Source: Eimeria necatrix
Taxonomy: Eukaryota; Apicomplexa; Conoidasida; Eucoccidiorida; Eimeriidae
Direction of reading: 5' to 3'
Length of the DNA: 10,000 nt
NCBI RefSeq assembly: GCF_000499385.1
Contig: NW_013652803.1
Location: 10,001 to 20,000, forward strand
The position numbers and the translations under genes are program-made. The notes below the pieces were generated by a model. The model ran no database searches. It was not told the origin of the DNA and worked only from the letters and a program-made list of their open reading frames with translations. Positions within the stretch are counted from its first letter, which is position 1, and the number at the start of each line of letters is the position of its first letter. This document shows positions 1-8,741 of this stretch, in pieces.

Positions 1-57
1 GAAGCCTGCTGCGGCTTCATTGTAGGAAGTAACGCCATTAAGTTTGGTGTTAAACAT
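1..57. other. Short non-repetitive segment, possible exon end of a neighbouring gene
   Basis: This is ordinary-composition DNA before the first telomere-like array. It is open on the + strand in frame 1 (includes VGSNAIKFGVKHH) and on the - strand (MFNTKLNGVTSYNEAAAG), where TTTAG of the array could serve as a 3' splice site. It is too short to assign a strand or product. Confidence 0.2.
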
Positions 58-104
58 CACCTAAACCCTAAACCCTAAACCCTAAACCCTAAACCCTAAA
101 CCCT
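58..104. repeat. Telomere-like AAACCCT array
   Basis: About six perfect CCCTAAA units. The array is interstitial, since non-repetitive sequence lies on both sides. Confidence 0.93.
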
Positions 105-420
105 TGAGGGCGCGGGCGCTTCTGTCTGTGGGACTTGGAGCTGCCCGCTCGGGTTAAATCTGTTGGCTTAATCCATTTAAATTTTAATTATTCATTTATT
201 ATTTATTTATTTATTTATATATTTATTTATTATTTATTTATTTATTTATTTGTTTATTTATTTATTTATTTATATATTTCCTTTGATAGTTGCGCGGTTT
301 GCCGCTGGCGGCGGCGGTGGAAGCAGCGGGAGGGGAAAATTGAAATAAATGGAAGAAAAGTGGAAAATAAAAGAAGAAATGAACAAATAAATAAAAAATA
401 AATAAATAAATGAACAAATT
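105..420. repeat. AT tetranucleotide tracts with short GC-rich patches
   Basis: TTTA/ATTT repeats fill about 190-276 and AAAT repeats about 378-413, giving oppositely oriented tracts. Between and around them lie short GC-rich patches (105-165 and 290-345, the latter with GGCGGCGGCGG). Open frames here are low-complexity and are not supported as genes. Confidence 0.75.
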
Positions 421-476
421 TGAAATGAAATCCGCGAAAAACAAACAAGAAATATATTTTTCCAGAAATCTATTTC

Positions 477-540
477 GAGGGGCCCCCGGGCCCCAGCTGC
501 TGCTGCGGGGGCCCCCTGCTGCTGCAGGGGCCCCCCGTGG
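477..540. repeat. GC-rich island of nested GGGGCCCC palindromes and CTG units
   Basis: Within AT-rich DNA sit three self-complementary blocks: GGGGCCCCCGGGCCCC (479-494), GGGGGCCCCC (507-516) and GGGGCCCCCC (527-536). CTG/GCA units separate them. The blocks can pair with themselves or with each other. Confidence 0.8.
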
Positions 541-662
541 GAATTTGAAAAGAGAAAAAAGAAATAAATAAATTAAAAATGAAATGCCAAACAATTAAAA
601 GCTTTTTGAAGAAATTTCACCGGAAATTCCAGAAAATCCAGCCCCAGTTGCATGCGCGCATG

Positions 663-714
663 CAGCCCCAAACGCATGCATGCATGCATGCATGCATGCA
701 TGCGTTTGGGGCTG
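663..714. repeat. 52-bp perfect palindrome with ATGC core
   Basis: The arms begin CAGCCCCAAACGC and end GCGTTTGGGGCTG, with an ATGC tetranucleotide repeat between. The centre of symmetry lies between 688 and 689 and every base pairs. A second copy of the arm start, ATCCAGCCCCA (636-646), can pair with 707-717 instead. Confidence 0.92.
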
Positions 715-871
715 GATCGAAGCAGCGAGAAGGGGAAAGAGTGCTTTTGGAGATTTGTTTCTGCGGAGATTTTCGAACTGCATGAATTAAAAAATAAAAT
801 AAATTAATTCAATTAAATTAATAATTAGAAGAAAAAGGAAGGGCAGAAGATACGCAAAAAGGCGCAACCCG

Positions 872-873
<2 letters not shown>

Positions 874-942
<69 letters not shown>
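874..942. repeat. (CTG)23 tract
   Basis: Twenty-three perfect CTG units on the + strand, followed by CCTGCAGC. The - strand could encode polySer in an 80-codon frame, but its flanks are low-complexity, so I treat this as a microsatellite outside genes. Confidence 0.92.
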
Positions 943-944
<2 letters not shown>

Positions 945-999
945 TGCAGCAAATACGTTATTTTGAGCAAGAAAACTAAAAGCTAGAATTTGAATTAAA

Positions 1000-2160
1000 T
1001 GAAAGACACAAAGGAGAAGTCCATTATAGAAAAAAAAAGGAAACAAAGAAAGACAAAGGAAGGACAAAAAGGAGAAAATAAAAAATAAAAAAAGAAATTA
1101 AAAGAATTAAAAAAGATTAAAAAGAAATAAAATAAAAACAAACATTTTCAAATTAAGACTTTGGATAGACAAAAAGGAAATTCAAAAGAGGAATTTCATT
1201 TGGAGACAAAAAGACACAAAAGGGGAAAAAAGAAAATAAAAAAAGGTTAAAAAAGGGAACAAAAGGAAGATTAAAAAGAAACAAAAAAGATATAAAAAGG
1301 AATTAAAAAGGAAATAAAAAGGACTTTAAAGGGACATTAAAAGGAGATTAACAAGAGGATTAAAAGAAGATTAAAAGAAGATTAAGAGAAGATTAAGAGA
1401 AGATTAAAAGAAGGATAAACGAAGATTAAAAGAAGATTGGAAAAAGAAAAAGAAAAAGAAAAAAGAAAAAGACTTTAATTGCTTTCAGGAGCAACAAGGG
1501 AAGTAAAAGGAAAAAAAGAAGAAAAGAATTGAAGTGAGAAAAAGAAAACGAAATTAATATGGAAAAGATAAAAAGAAATAAATAAATAAATTAGAAAATA
1601 AATGAATTAGAAACAAATAAACAAATACGATTTGTCAGTAAAAGTGGAAAAGATAAAAAGAAATAAAAGACAATTTAGAAAGTAAATAAATAAAAAGAAG
1701 AAAAAGAGAAGGAAAAGATTAAATTTAAAAAGAAATAAATAAAGAGACGACAGACAAAATAAGGAATGAGAAAGAAGTAAAAAGAAGCAAAAATAAAATT
1801 AAAAAACGAAATTAATTAAATGGCAATAACGGAAAAGCAAATTAAAAGATATTGGAAGAATTAATAATAACTGAAGAGACAAATAAGATAAAAAGAAACA
1901 AAAGAAAGATAAAATCGTAAAAATAAAAATGGAAAAATGAAAAAAGAAAGAAATAAAATACTAAAATAAGAGAAGAAAAAAAAGAAATAAAAATAAAAAA
2001 AGGTAAACACTGAAGAAACCCTAGCAGCCCTGAGACTGAAAAAGAATTTAAAAGAATTAAAAGGAATTAAAACCATTAAAAAGAATTAAATGGAATTAAA
2101 AAAGAATTAAAAAAATTTAAATTAATATAAAACGATTTGAAATTATTTAAAATAAAAGCT
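1000..2160. repeat. Purine-rich + strand, A/G low complexity
   Basis: Irregular (A)n(G)1-2 sequence with AAAAGGAA, AAAGAAAT and GATTAAAAGAA motifs. The last forms local tandem units at about 1340-1440. C is rare on the + strand. I see no gene; open frames on the - strand are Phe/Leu-rich low complexity. Confidence 0.85.
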
Positions 2161-2186
2161 CTGAAAAGGCCCTTCACTAGCCTCGG

Positions 2187-2198
2187 GTGTACGTACAC
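2187..2198. repeat. 12-bp palindrome at the purine/pyrimidine switch
   Basis: GTGTACGTACAC is perfectly self-complementary. It sits in the short mixed-composition gap (2161-2200) between purine-rich and pyrimidine-rich DNA. Confidence 0.85.
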
Positions 2199-2200
2199 TG

Positions 2201-2637
2201 GTTTCTTTTTTTCGTTTTTTTTATTTCTTTTTTATTTCTTTTTGGTTTCTCTTTTGTTTCTTTTTTGTCTCCTTTTAATCTCCTTTTTGTCTCTTTATTG
2301 TCTTTCTTTTGTTTCTTTTTTCTCTCATTTTTGTTTCATTTGTGTTTCTTTTTTGTTTCTTTTCTGTTTCTTTTTTGTTTTTTTTGTTTCTTTTTTGTTT
2401 CTCTTTTGCCTCCTCTTGATTTCCCTTTTTTCTCACTTTTGTTTCTTTTTTGTCTCATTTTAATTTCCTTTTTGTTTCGTTTTTATTTCCTCTTTATTTC
2501 CTTTTTATTTCCTTTTTTATTCCCTTTTTTATTTCCCTTTTCATTTCTTTTTTGTTTCTTTTTAGTTTCCTCTTTGTCTCCTTTTATTCTCCTTGTTATT
2601 TTTTGTCTCCTTTTTTTACTTTTTTTAGGATTTGTTA
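2201..2637. repeat. Pyrimidine-rich + strand, TTTCTTTTTTG low complexity
   Basis: Repeated TTTCTTTTTTGT-like units with TCTCCTTTT variants. Three forward frames are open for hundreds of bases only because T/C-rich DNA lacks stop codons; they would encode Phe/Leu/Ser low complexity. I do not call a gene. Confidence 0.85.
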
Positions 2638-2644
2638 TCTATCT

Positions 2645-2771
2645 AATTAATCTTATTTATTTAATTAATCTTATTTATTTAATTAATCTTATTATTATTT
2701 AATTAATCTTATTATTTAATTAGTCTTATTTATTTAATTATTCTTATTTATTTAATTGTTCCTATTTATTT
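2645..2771. repeat. Tandem repeat, 17-20 bp unit, seven copies
   Basis: Units of the form AATTAATCTTATTTATTT start at 2645, 2663, 2681, 2701, 2718, 2736 and 2754. Later copies carry substitutions (AATTAGTC, AATTATTC, AATTGTTCC). Confidence 0.88.
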
Positions 2772-3240
2772 GTTTATTCCCATTTGTTCAATTAATATTA
2801 TTTGTTTAACTAATCATATTCTTAATCATATTTTTTTTTTAATTAGTTTTATTTAATTAATTATTTGATTTCATTTAGTTATTCTTTTTCATTAAATTAG
2901 TTTTTATTGATTTAATCTGTTTTAGATTAATTTGTATTTTATTTAATATCTAATATTTCTTTAACCAACTGATTGCACTTTAACATTTGAACATATTTAG
3001 TAAATTGGATTTAGTTAATCATTTAATTTACTTTACTTAATTGGTTTAATATATCTAATTAATCAAATTAATTAATTAATTTAGTTAATTAGTTTGATTA
3101 CTTAATTAAATTAATTAATCAAACTAATTAATTAAGTTAATTAATTAAATTAATTAATTAAATTAATTAATTAAATTAATTAATTAAATTAGTTAATTTA
3201 ATTAATTAATTAAATTAATTAAATTAAATCAGTTCATAAA
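2772..3240. repeat. AT-rich DNA with self-complementary AATTAATT arrays
   Basis: Decayed TTAATTAAT sequence to about 3040, then dense AATTAATTAATTAAATT repeats at about 3050-3235. These are self-complementary at every scale and can form cruciforms. No gene seen. Confidence 0.8.
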
Positions 3241-3603
3241 ATAAAATTCTTTCTAATTTAATCTCTCCAGTTCTCTTCTCCCCATTCCCCTTCTCTTCCA
3301 CTTTTCCCCTCACCCCTCACACACCCAATTAATTAATTAAATCCAACTATTAATCAGCTAATAAATAAATACATAAATAAAGAAATAAATAAAGAAATAA
3401 AGAGATATATTTATTTATTTATTTATTTATTTAGTTATTTATCAATTTATTTATTCATTTTTTTACTTATTGATTAATTTACTAATTAATTTATCAATTT
3501 ATACACCTATTTATTCATCTATTTACTAGTTGATTTATTTATTCACTTATTTATTAATTCATTTATTTATATACTAATAAATAAATAAATAAATAAATAA
3601 ATT

Positions 3604-3648
<45 letters not shown>

Positions 3649-3660
3649 TTATTAACTTCA
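3241..3660. repeat. C/T patch and TTTA/AAAT tetranucleotide tracts upstream of the kinesin start
   Basis: A pyrimidine patch (3262-3325: TCTCCAGTTCTCTTCTCCCC and CACCCCTCAC) is followed by AAAT and TTTA tracts in alternating orientation to 3650. The sequence just before the ATG is TTAACTTCAGA, which resembles a 3' splice site. No TATA box or other promoter element can be picked out in such AT-rich DNA. Confidence 0.75.
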
Positions 3661-3662
3661 GA

Positions 3663-3777
3663 ATGAGTCGCGTGAAAGTGGCCGTGCGGGTGCGCCCCTT
3701 CAACGCGCGCGAAGAGGCGATGGGCAGCGTTTGCTGCATCTCGATGAGCGGCAGCAGCACGACGCTGCTGGACCTGG

Positions 3778-3833
<56 letters not shown>

Positions 3834-4116
3834 GAGCCTCGGACCTTCACCTTTGACTACTCCTTCTGGTCCCATGATGGCTTCGAGGTGGGCCCCTCGG
3901 GGGCCCTCAGGGCCCTCCCGGGGGCCCCCTTTGTGGACCAAAAAAGGGTCTTCGAGGCCCTCGGCCAGCAACTCCTCGCAGCAGCTTGGGAGGGCTTCCA
4001 CACTTGTTTGTTTGCCTACGGCCAGACGGGGGCTGGCAAGAGTTACTCCGTTGTGGGGTACGGAGACGATCCCGGGATCGTCCCCACGGCTTGCCGCGAG
4101 ATCTTCGCCCGCATCC

Positions 4117-4170
<54 letters not shown>

Positions 4171-4300
4171 GGGGCGGCGAGGAGGAGCAGCAGAGCAAGA
4201 GCTATGAGGTTACTGTTAGTTTGCTCGAGATTTATAATGAAACTGTTCAAGACCTTCTCATCAGCCCCAGCGAGCGGCCCAAGGCCGGGCTCAACATCCG
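3663..4300 (+). CDS. Kinesin exon 1: N-terminal half of motor domain
   Basis: The start [17 protein letters not shown] matches the usual first strand of kinesin-3 motors, so the ATG at 3663 is favoured although AT repeat lies just upstream. Residues 1-212 plus two bases of codon 213. P-loop GQTGAGKS lies at 120-127, preceded by CLFAYG, followed by [11 protein letters not shown] and by [15 protein letters not shown] (helix and strand before switch I). Two runs of exactly 17 serines, at residues 40-56 and 153-169, come from AGC codons and fall between conserved blocks, as expected of surface-loop insertions. The donor is CG|GTACTC at 4301; CG joins A of exon 2 to make Arg in the conserved stretch GLNIRESK. 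Confidence 0.92.
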
Positions 4301-5497
4301 GTACTCCAAAAACCCTAAATTAGGGTTTTGCGCGGGCTCTCCACTTGGGGGTTTGCGCTCTTCTAGGGTTTGCGGGGGAGGGGCTCGCGAGGGTTTGGGG
4401 GGCTTTAGGGTTTTGGGAAACTTCTGAGGCGTTTACGGGAAGTTGGGGGCTTTTCAGGGTTTCTAAAGGGCCCTTTAGGATTTTTAGGGTCTTGTTTGGG
4501 GGTTTTAGGGGGTTTAGGGTTTGGGGTTTAGGGTTTAGGGTTTAGGGTTTAGGGTTTAGAGTTTGACTCTCGCTGTGCATCGCTCTGTCTTTCTTATTGT
4601 TGCTTTCTTTTTGGAGCAGCCAAGCCGGCTTCATTAGCTGGTGCTCAAGCCTAAAGCTTGAACCCTAAACCCTAAACCCTAATTTGTGGTTTCTGTTTTA
4701 GAGAGTCGAAGCAGCTCGGAGTTTATGTTGAGGGGTTGACAAAGATTGCAGTCTCTTCTTACGAAGAAATCCAAGCAGTCACTGACAAAGGAACTGCAAA
4801 CAGAACAAGTTCGTTTTTAGGGTTTAGGGTTTAGGGTTTAGGGTTTAGGGTTTGTGTCAGCAGAAGCAAGAATGGCTGCGGTTTTCGTCGCTTTTGCGTC
4901 TCACAGCAGAGGCGCCCTTTGCAATTCTTAGCCCCAAACCCTAAACCCTAAGCTCTTAACCCTAAACCCTTAACCCTAAACCCTAAACCCTAAACCCTAA
5001 ACCCTAAACCCTGATATGTGGTTTGTTTGCGTCTCAGTCGGCGCCACGCTGATGAACGCGACGAGCAGCCGCGTGGGTTTCTTTAGAAGGACAGAATTAT
5101 TTTTAATTGAATTGAAAATGAAAAAGAATTATTTTAAATTTATAATTTTGATAAAAAGAATTATTTTAAATTTATAATTTTGATAAAAAGAATTATTTTT
5201 AATTTCAATTTCAATTTTCACAAGTGGTATTAAACCCTCAAAAACCCCAAAAGGGACTTTTCCCCTTTTGCGTGCACTTCACAACCAGAAGCAATTAGCC
5301 AATTCATCAACCAAAACAACATAAAAACCCTAAACCCTAAACCCTAAACCCTAAACCCTAAACCCTAAACCCTAAGCAAACTCGAAAAGCCGAAACAGCA
5401 AACCAGCGCGAGCAACAAAAACCAGAACCGCAGGACCCATCCAAGCACTCCCCCCGCCCCCCGCCCCCCAAACCCTAAACCCTAAACCCTGCTGCTG

Positions 5498-5542
<45 letters not shown>

Positions 5543-6429
5543 AGGCGCACACGGTGACCTGCATCGAGCTGCTGCAGCTGACTTCCTTCAAAGGCCACCA
5601 AGGCCGCCAACTCAGCGTCATCAACTTAGTCGATTTGGCCGGATCTGAAAAAGCCAACAAAACCGGAGCCGAAGGCGCCAGACTCAAAGAGGGATGTGCA
5701 ATCAACAAGTCCCTTTCGGCCCTAGGCAACGTAATTAGTGCCCTCGCGGAGGCCCAGGGGGGCCCCCCTCGTTATACCCTATAGGGACAGCAAACTGACG
5801 CGGCTGCTGCAGAACGCGCTCGGGGGCAGCAGCAAAACGATAATGCTTTGCGCTCTGTCTCCGGCGAGCAGCAATTATGAAGAAAGTTTGAGCACTTTGA
5901 GATATGCAGATAGAGCGAAGAATATAAAAAATAAAGCTGTTGTCAATGAAGATCCTGTCCAGAAACTCATTCGGGAACTCCAGGAAGAAAACGCCAAACT
6001 CAAGAAACTCCTCGATGGTCCGACCAACGCCGCCGCGGCCTGGGGTTTAGGGTTTAGGGTTTAGGGTTTGGGGTTTGGGGTTTGGGTTTGGGTTTGGGGT
6101 TTGGGGTTTGGGGTTTGGGGTTTGGGGTTTGGAGTTTAGCGCTGGGGTTTGGGGTTTGGGGTTTGGGGTTTGGGGTTTAGGGTTAGGGTTCAGGGTTTAG
6201 GGTTTAGGGTTTAGGGTTTAGGGTTTAGGGTTTAGGGTTTAGGGTTTGAGTGTGTTCAGGCCAGGGCCCCCTGGAGGGGCCCGCGCCTTCAGCGGAAGAA
6301 ACCCTCGCGCTGCAGAGGGCCCACGAAGAAGAAATAAAAGCCATGGAAAATGCAATTGCAGAAATGCAAAAGTCTTGGGAAGACAAGTTGAAGGAGGCCC
6401 ACGCCAAGCTGCAGCAGCAGCAAGCAGGT

Positions 6430-6470
<41 letters not shown>

Positions 6471-6819
6471 GCGGCGGCGGCGGCGGTAGCAGCACTGCAG
6501 CAGCAGCAGCAGCGGCAGGGGCGGCGGCAGAACTGCTGCAGCAGCGAAACTGGCTCGGCTCGCAGCCCCGCCAAAGAGGGAGATGGAGGGTTTAGGGTTT
6601 AGGGTTTAGGGTTTAGGGTTTAGGGTTTGTGCGATCAGGGCCTGACTGGGAGAAGGTGTGTCACATAACTTTGTTGAATGAAGACCCTCTTCTCTCGGGG
6701 TCTTTTTCCATGGCCATTCCTGCTGCTCCCGGGAAGTTGTTGATAAAAAGAAAGACAAAAGAAGCAGCAGAGCAGCAGCAGGAAGCAGCAGCAGCGCAGC
6801 AGGCAGCAGCAAAGGAGAC

Positions 6820-6863
<44 letters not shown>

Positions 6864-7634
6864 CGGAGACGGTGCTGCTGCTGTCGGGCCCCACAGTCAG
6901 CAGCAGACACTGCAGCATCTATTTCGAGGCTTCCGGAGCTGCTGGGAGCCCCAGAAAAGCCGCAGACGCAGCAGCAGCAGCAGCAGACGCAGCAGCAGCA
7001 GCAGCAAACGAAGCAGCAGCAGCAGCAAACGGAAAAGAGTCGGAAAAGGACGCAAATGGACTATTTATCGAGGCGCTGGAAGGCGAAAAAGGCACTTTTT
7101 TGAACGGAAAAGAACTGCAAAAAGGAGAAAAAGTGCTGCTGCAGTGCGGCGACCGCGTGGTCGTGGGCCAGAGCTACGCCTTTCTGGTGTACGTACCGCA
7201 GCTGTGGGGCCCCACACGCAGCAAACTTCTTGCTGCTGCTTCTTTTGCTGCAGCAATGGAGGAAGTCAGCAGCAGCAAAGGCGCGCTGCTCACTGCAACA
7301 AACTCTGGAAAACAAATCGAACTCGAAACCCTCGAAAGGTCCAAGTACAAACAAAAACTCAAGGAGGCTGATGAGGCACTCCAAAAACAAAAAGAGGTCC
7401 TGCTGCTGCTGCTGCTGCTGCTCCTGCTGCTGCTGCTGCTCCTGCTGCTGCTGCTGCTGCTGCGATTGCTGCAGCTGCTGCTGCGATTGCTGCAGCAGCA
7501 GCTGCTGCTGCTGAGAGGGCCTTGGCTGCTGCTCTTGCTGCTGCTGCTGCTGCGATCGCCTTTTCTGCTGCTGCTGCTGCGCTATCTGTTGCTGCTGCTG
7601 CTTCTCCTGCTTGTGCTCCTTTTTCTTTTGCTGC

Positions 7635-7666
<32 letters not shown>

Positions 7667-7936
7667 GATGGCCTTATATCCTGCTTGTGTTGTGGTTGAC
7701 TTACCTGGCGCTTCTGCAGCTGCCTTATCTGCTGCTGCTGCTGCTGTGATTGCCTCATCCGCTGCTGCTGCTGCTGTTGCTTTATCTGTTGCTGCTCCTG
7801 CTGTCTGTGGCTCCTGCTGCTGCCTTTTCTGCTGCCGCTGCTGCTGCTGCCGCCCTGTCGGCTGCGTCTGCTGCTGCTGCCATGCCCACTGCTGTTGCTG
7901 CTGCTGCTGGCATTCTGCTGCGCTGCTACGGCGACC

Positions 7937-7971
<35 letters not shown>

Positions 7972-8385
7972 AGGAGTACGAAGCAAAGCTGCAGGCTCTT
8001 GAGCAGAAGCACAATGAGGAGCAGCTGCAGAAAGTAAAAGAAGAATTTTTAAATGAACAAAAAAAGTTGGAGACAGAAAAAAGACAACTTGAAATTCAAG
8101 AACTCAAAAGAAGACAAGAGGAGGGCGACCTCATGCTGCTCAACGAGCAGCTCTCCAGAGTACCCCAAACCCTAAACCCTAAACCCTAAACCCTAAACCC
8201 CAAACCCTAAACCGTAAACCCTAAACCCTAGGCCGCAGCAAGTTCTTGAAAGCAGGTTCTCCACTTGGCCCTGGGGCGCTCTGGGAGAGCCGCGTGCCGC
8301 AAGAAGCTGAACCGCGTGCGCCTCCGCCTTCGCTGCTGCTGCTGCTGCTGCTGCTGTGCTGCTGCTGCTGCTGCTGCTGCTGCTG

Positions 8386-8424
<39 letters not shown>

Positions 8425-8679
8425 GCTGCAGCTGCTGCCGCTGCTGCGGGAGGCCAACGTGATAGCTGCGGAGCTGGGGCTGGACTACGAGTGCTGCCCG
8501 CTGCTGCAGACTCGCGTGTCAGTGAAGAAAAAGGAGACAGTCGTGAGTGTCTCTTTGCTGCTGAAGGGTTTTCGAATTTGCTGCTGGTCTGCTGCTGCTT
8601 TCGAAGACCGCCTCATCCTCATGAGGGAACTCTTCGACAAGTGGCTCGAAGCCCCAGACCCCAACGCCTTCCTCGCAGG

Positions 8680-8741
<62 letters not shown>

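Noticed and set aside
58..104. True chromosome end
   Set aside because: The array is short, has unique DNA on both sides, and similar arrays occur within introns in both orientations.
825..1067. Reverse-strand frame with a polySer run
   Set aside because: The Ser run is the (CTG)23 tract read in reverse, with low-complexity flanks and no kinesin-like or other motif.
1861..2076. Reverse-strand frame with hydrophobic Phe-rich product
   Set aside because: It is the complement of A/G-rich low-complexity DNA and has no recognisable domain or splice context.
2137..2702. Long forward open frames rich in Phe, Leu and Ser
   Set aside because: T/C-rich DNA rarely forms stop codons; several overlapping frames are open at once and none shows a complex protein pattern.
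2645..2771. CRISPR-like array
   Set aside because: The repeats are directly adjacent with no unique spacers, in a eukaryotic genome.
5709..5757. A 49-nt intron that would repair the frame in exon 4
   Set aside because: It has GT-AG ends and the right length modulo 3, but removing it deletes the conserved [15 protein letters not shown] helix.
5771..5784. A 14-nt GT...AG segment as micro-intron
   Set aside because: The length gives the wrong frame and removes the conserved VIPYR.
7061..8014. Reverse-strand 317-codon Gln/Ala-rich frame
   Set aside because: It is the antisense of exon 6, the intron 6 CTG tract and the start of exon 7, and the forward strand explains the conserved motifs.
8543..8548. 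GTGAGT donor inside exon 8
   Set aside because: The frame stays open and the following W...[11 protein letters not shown] block is conserved in kinesin-3 at the expected distance.
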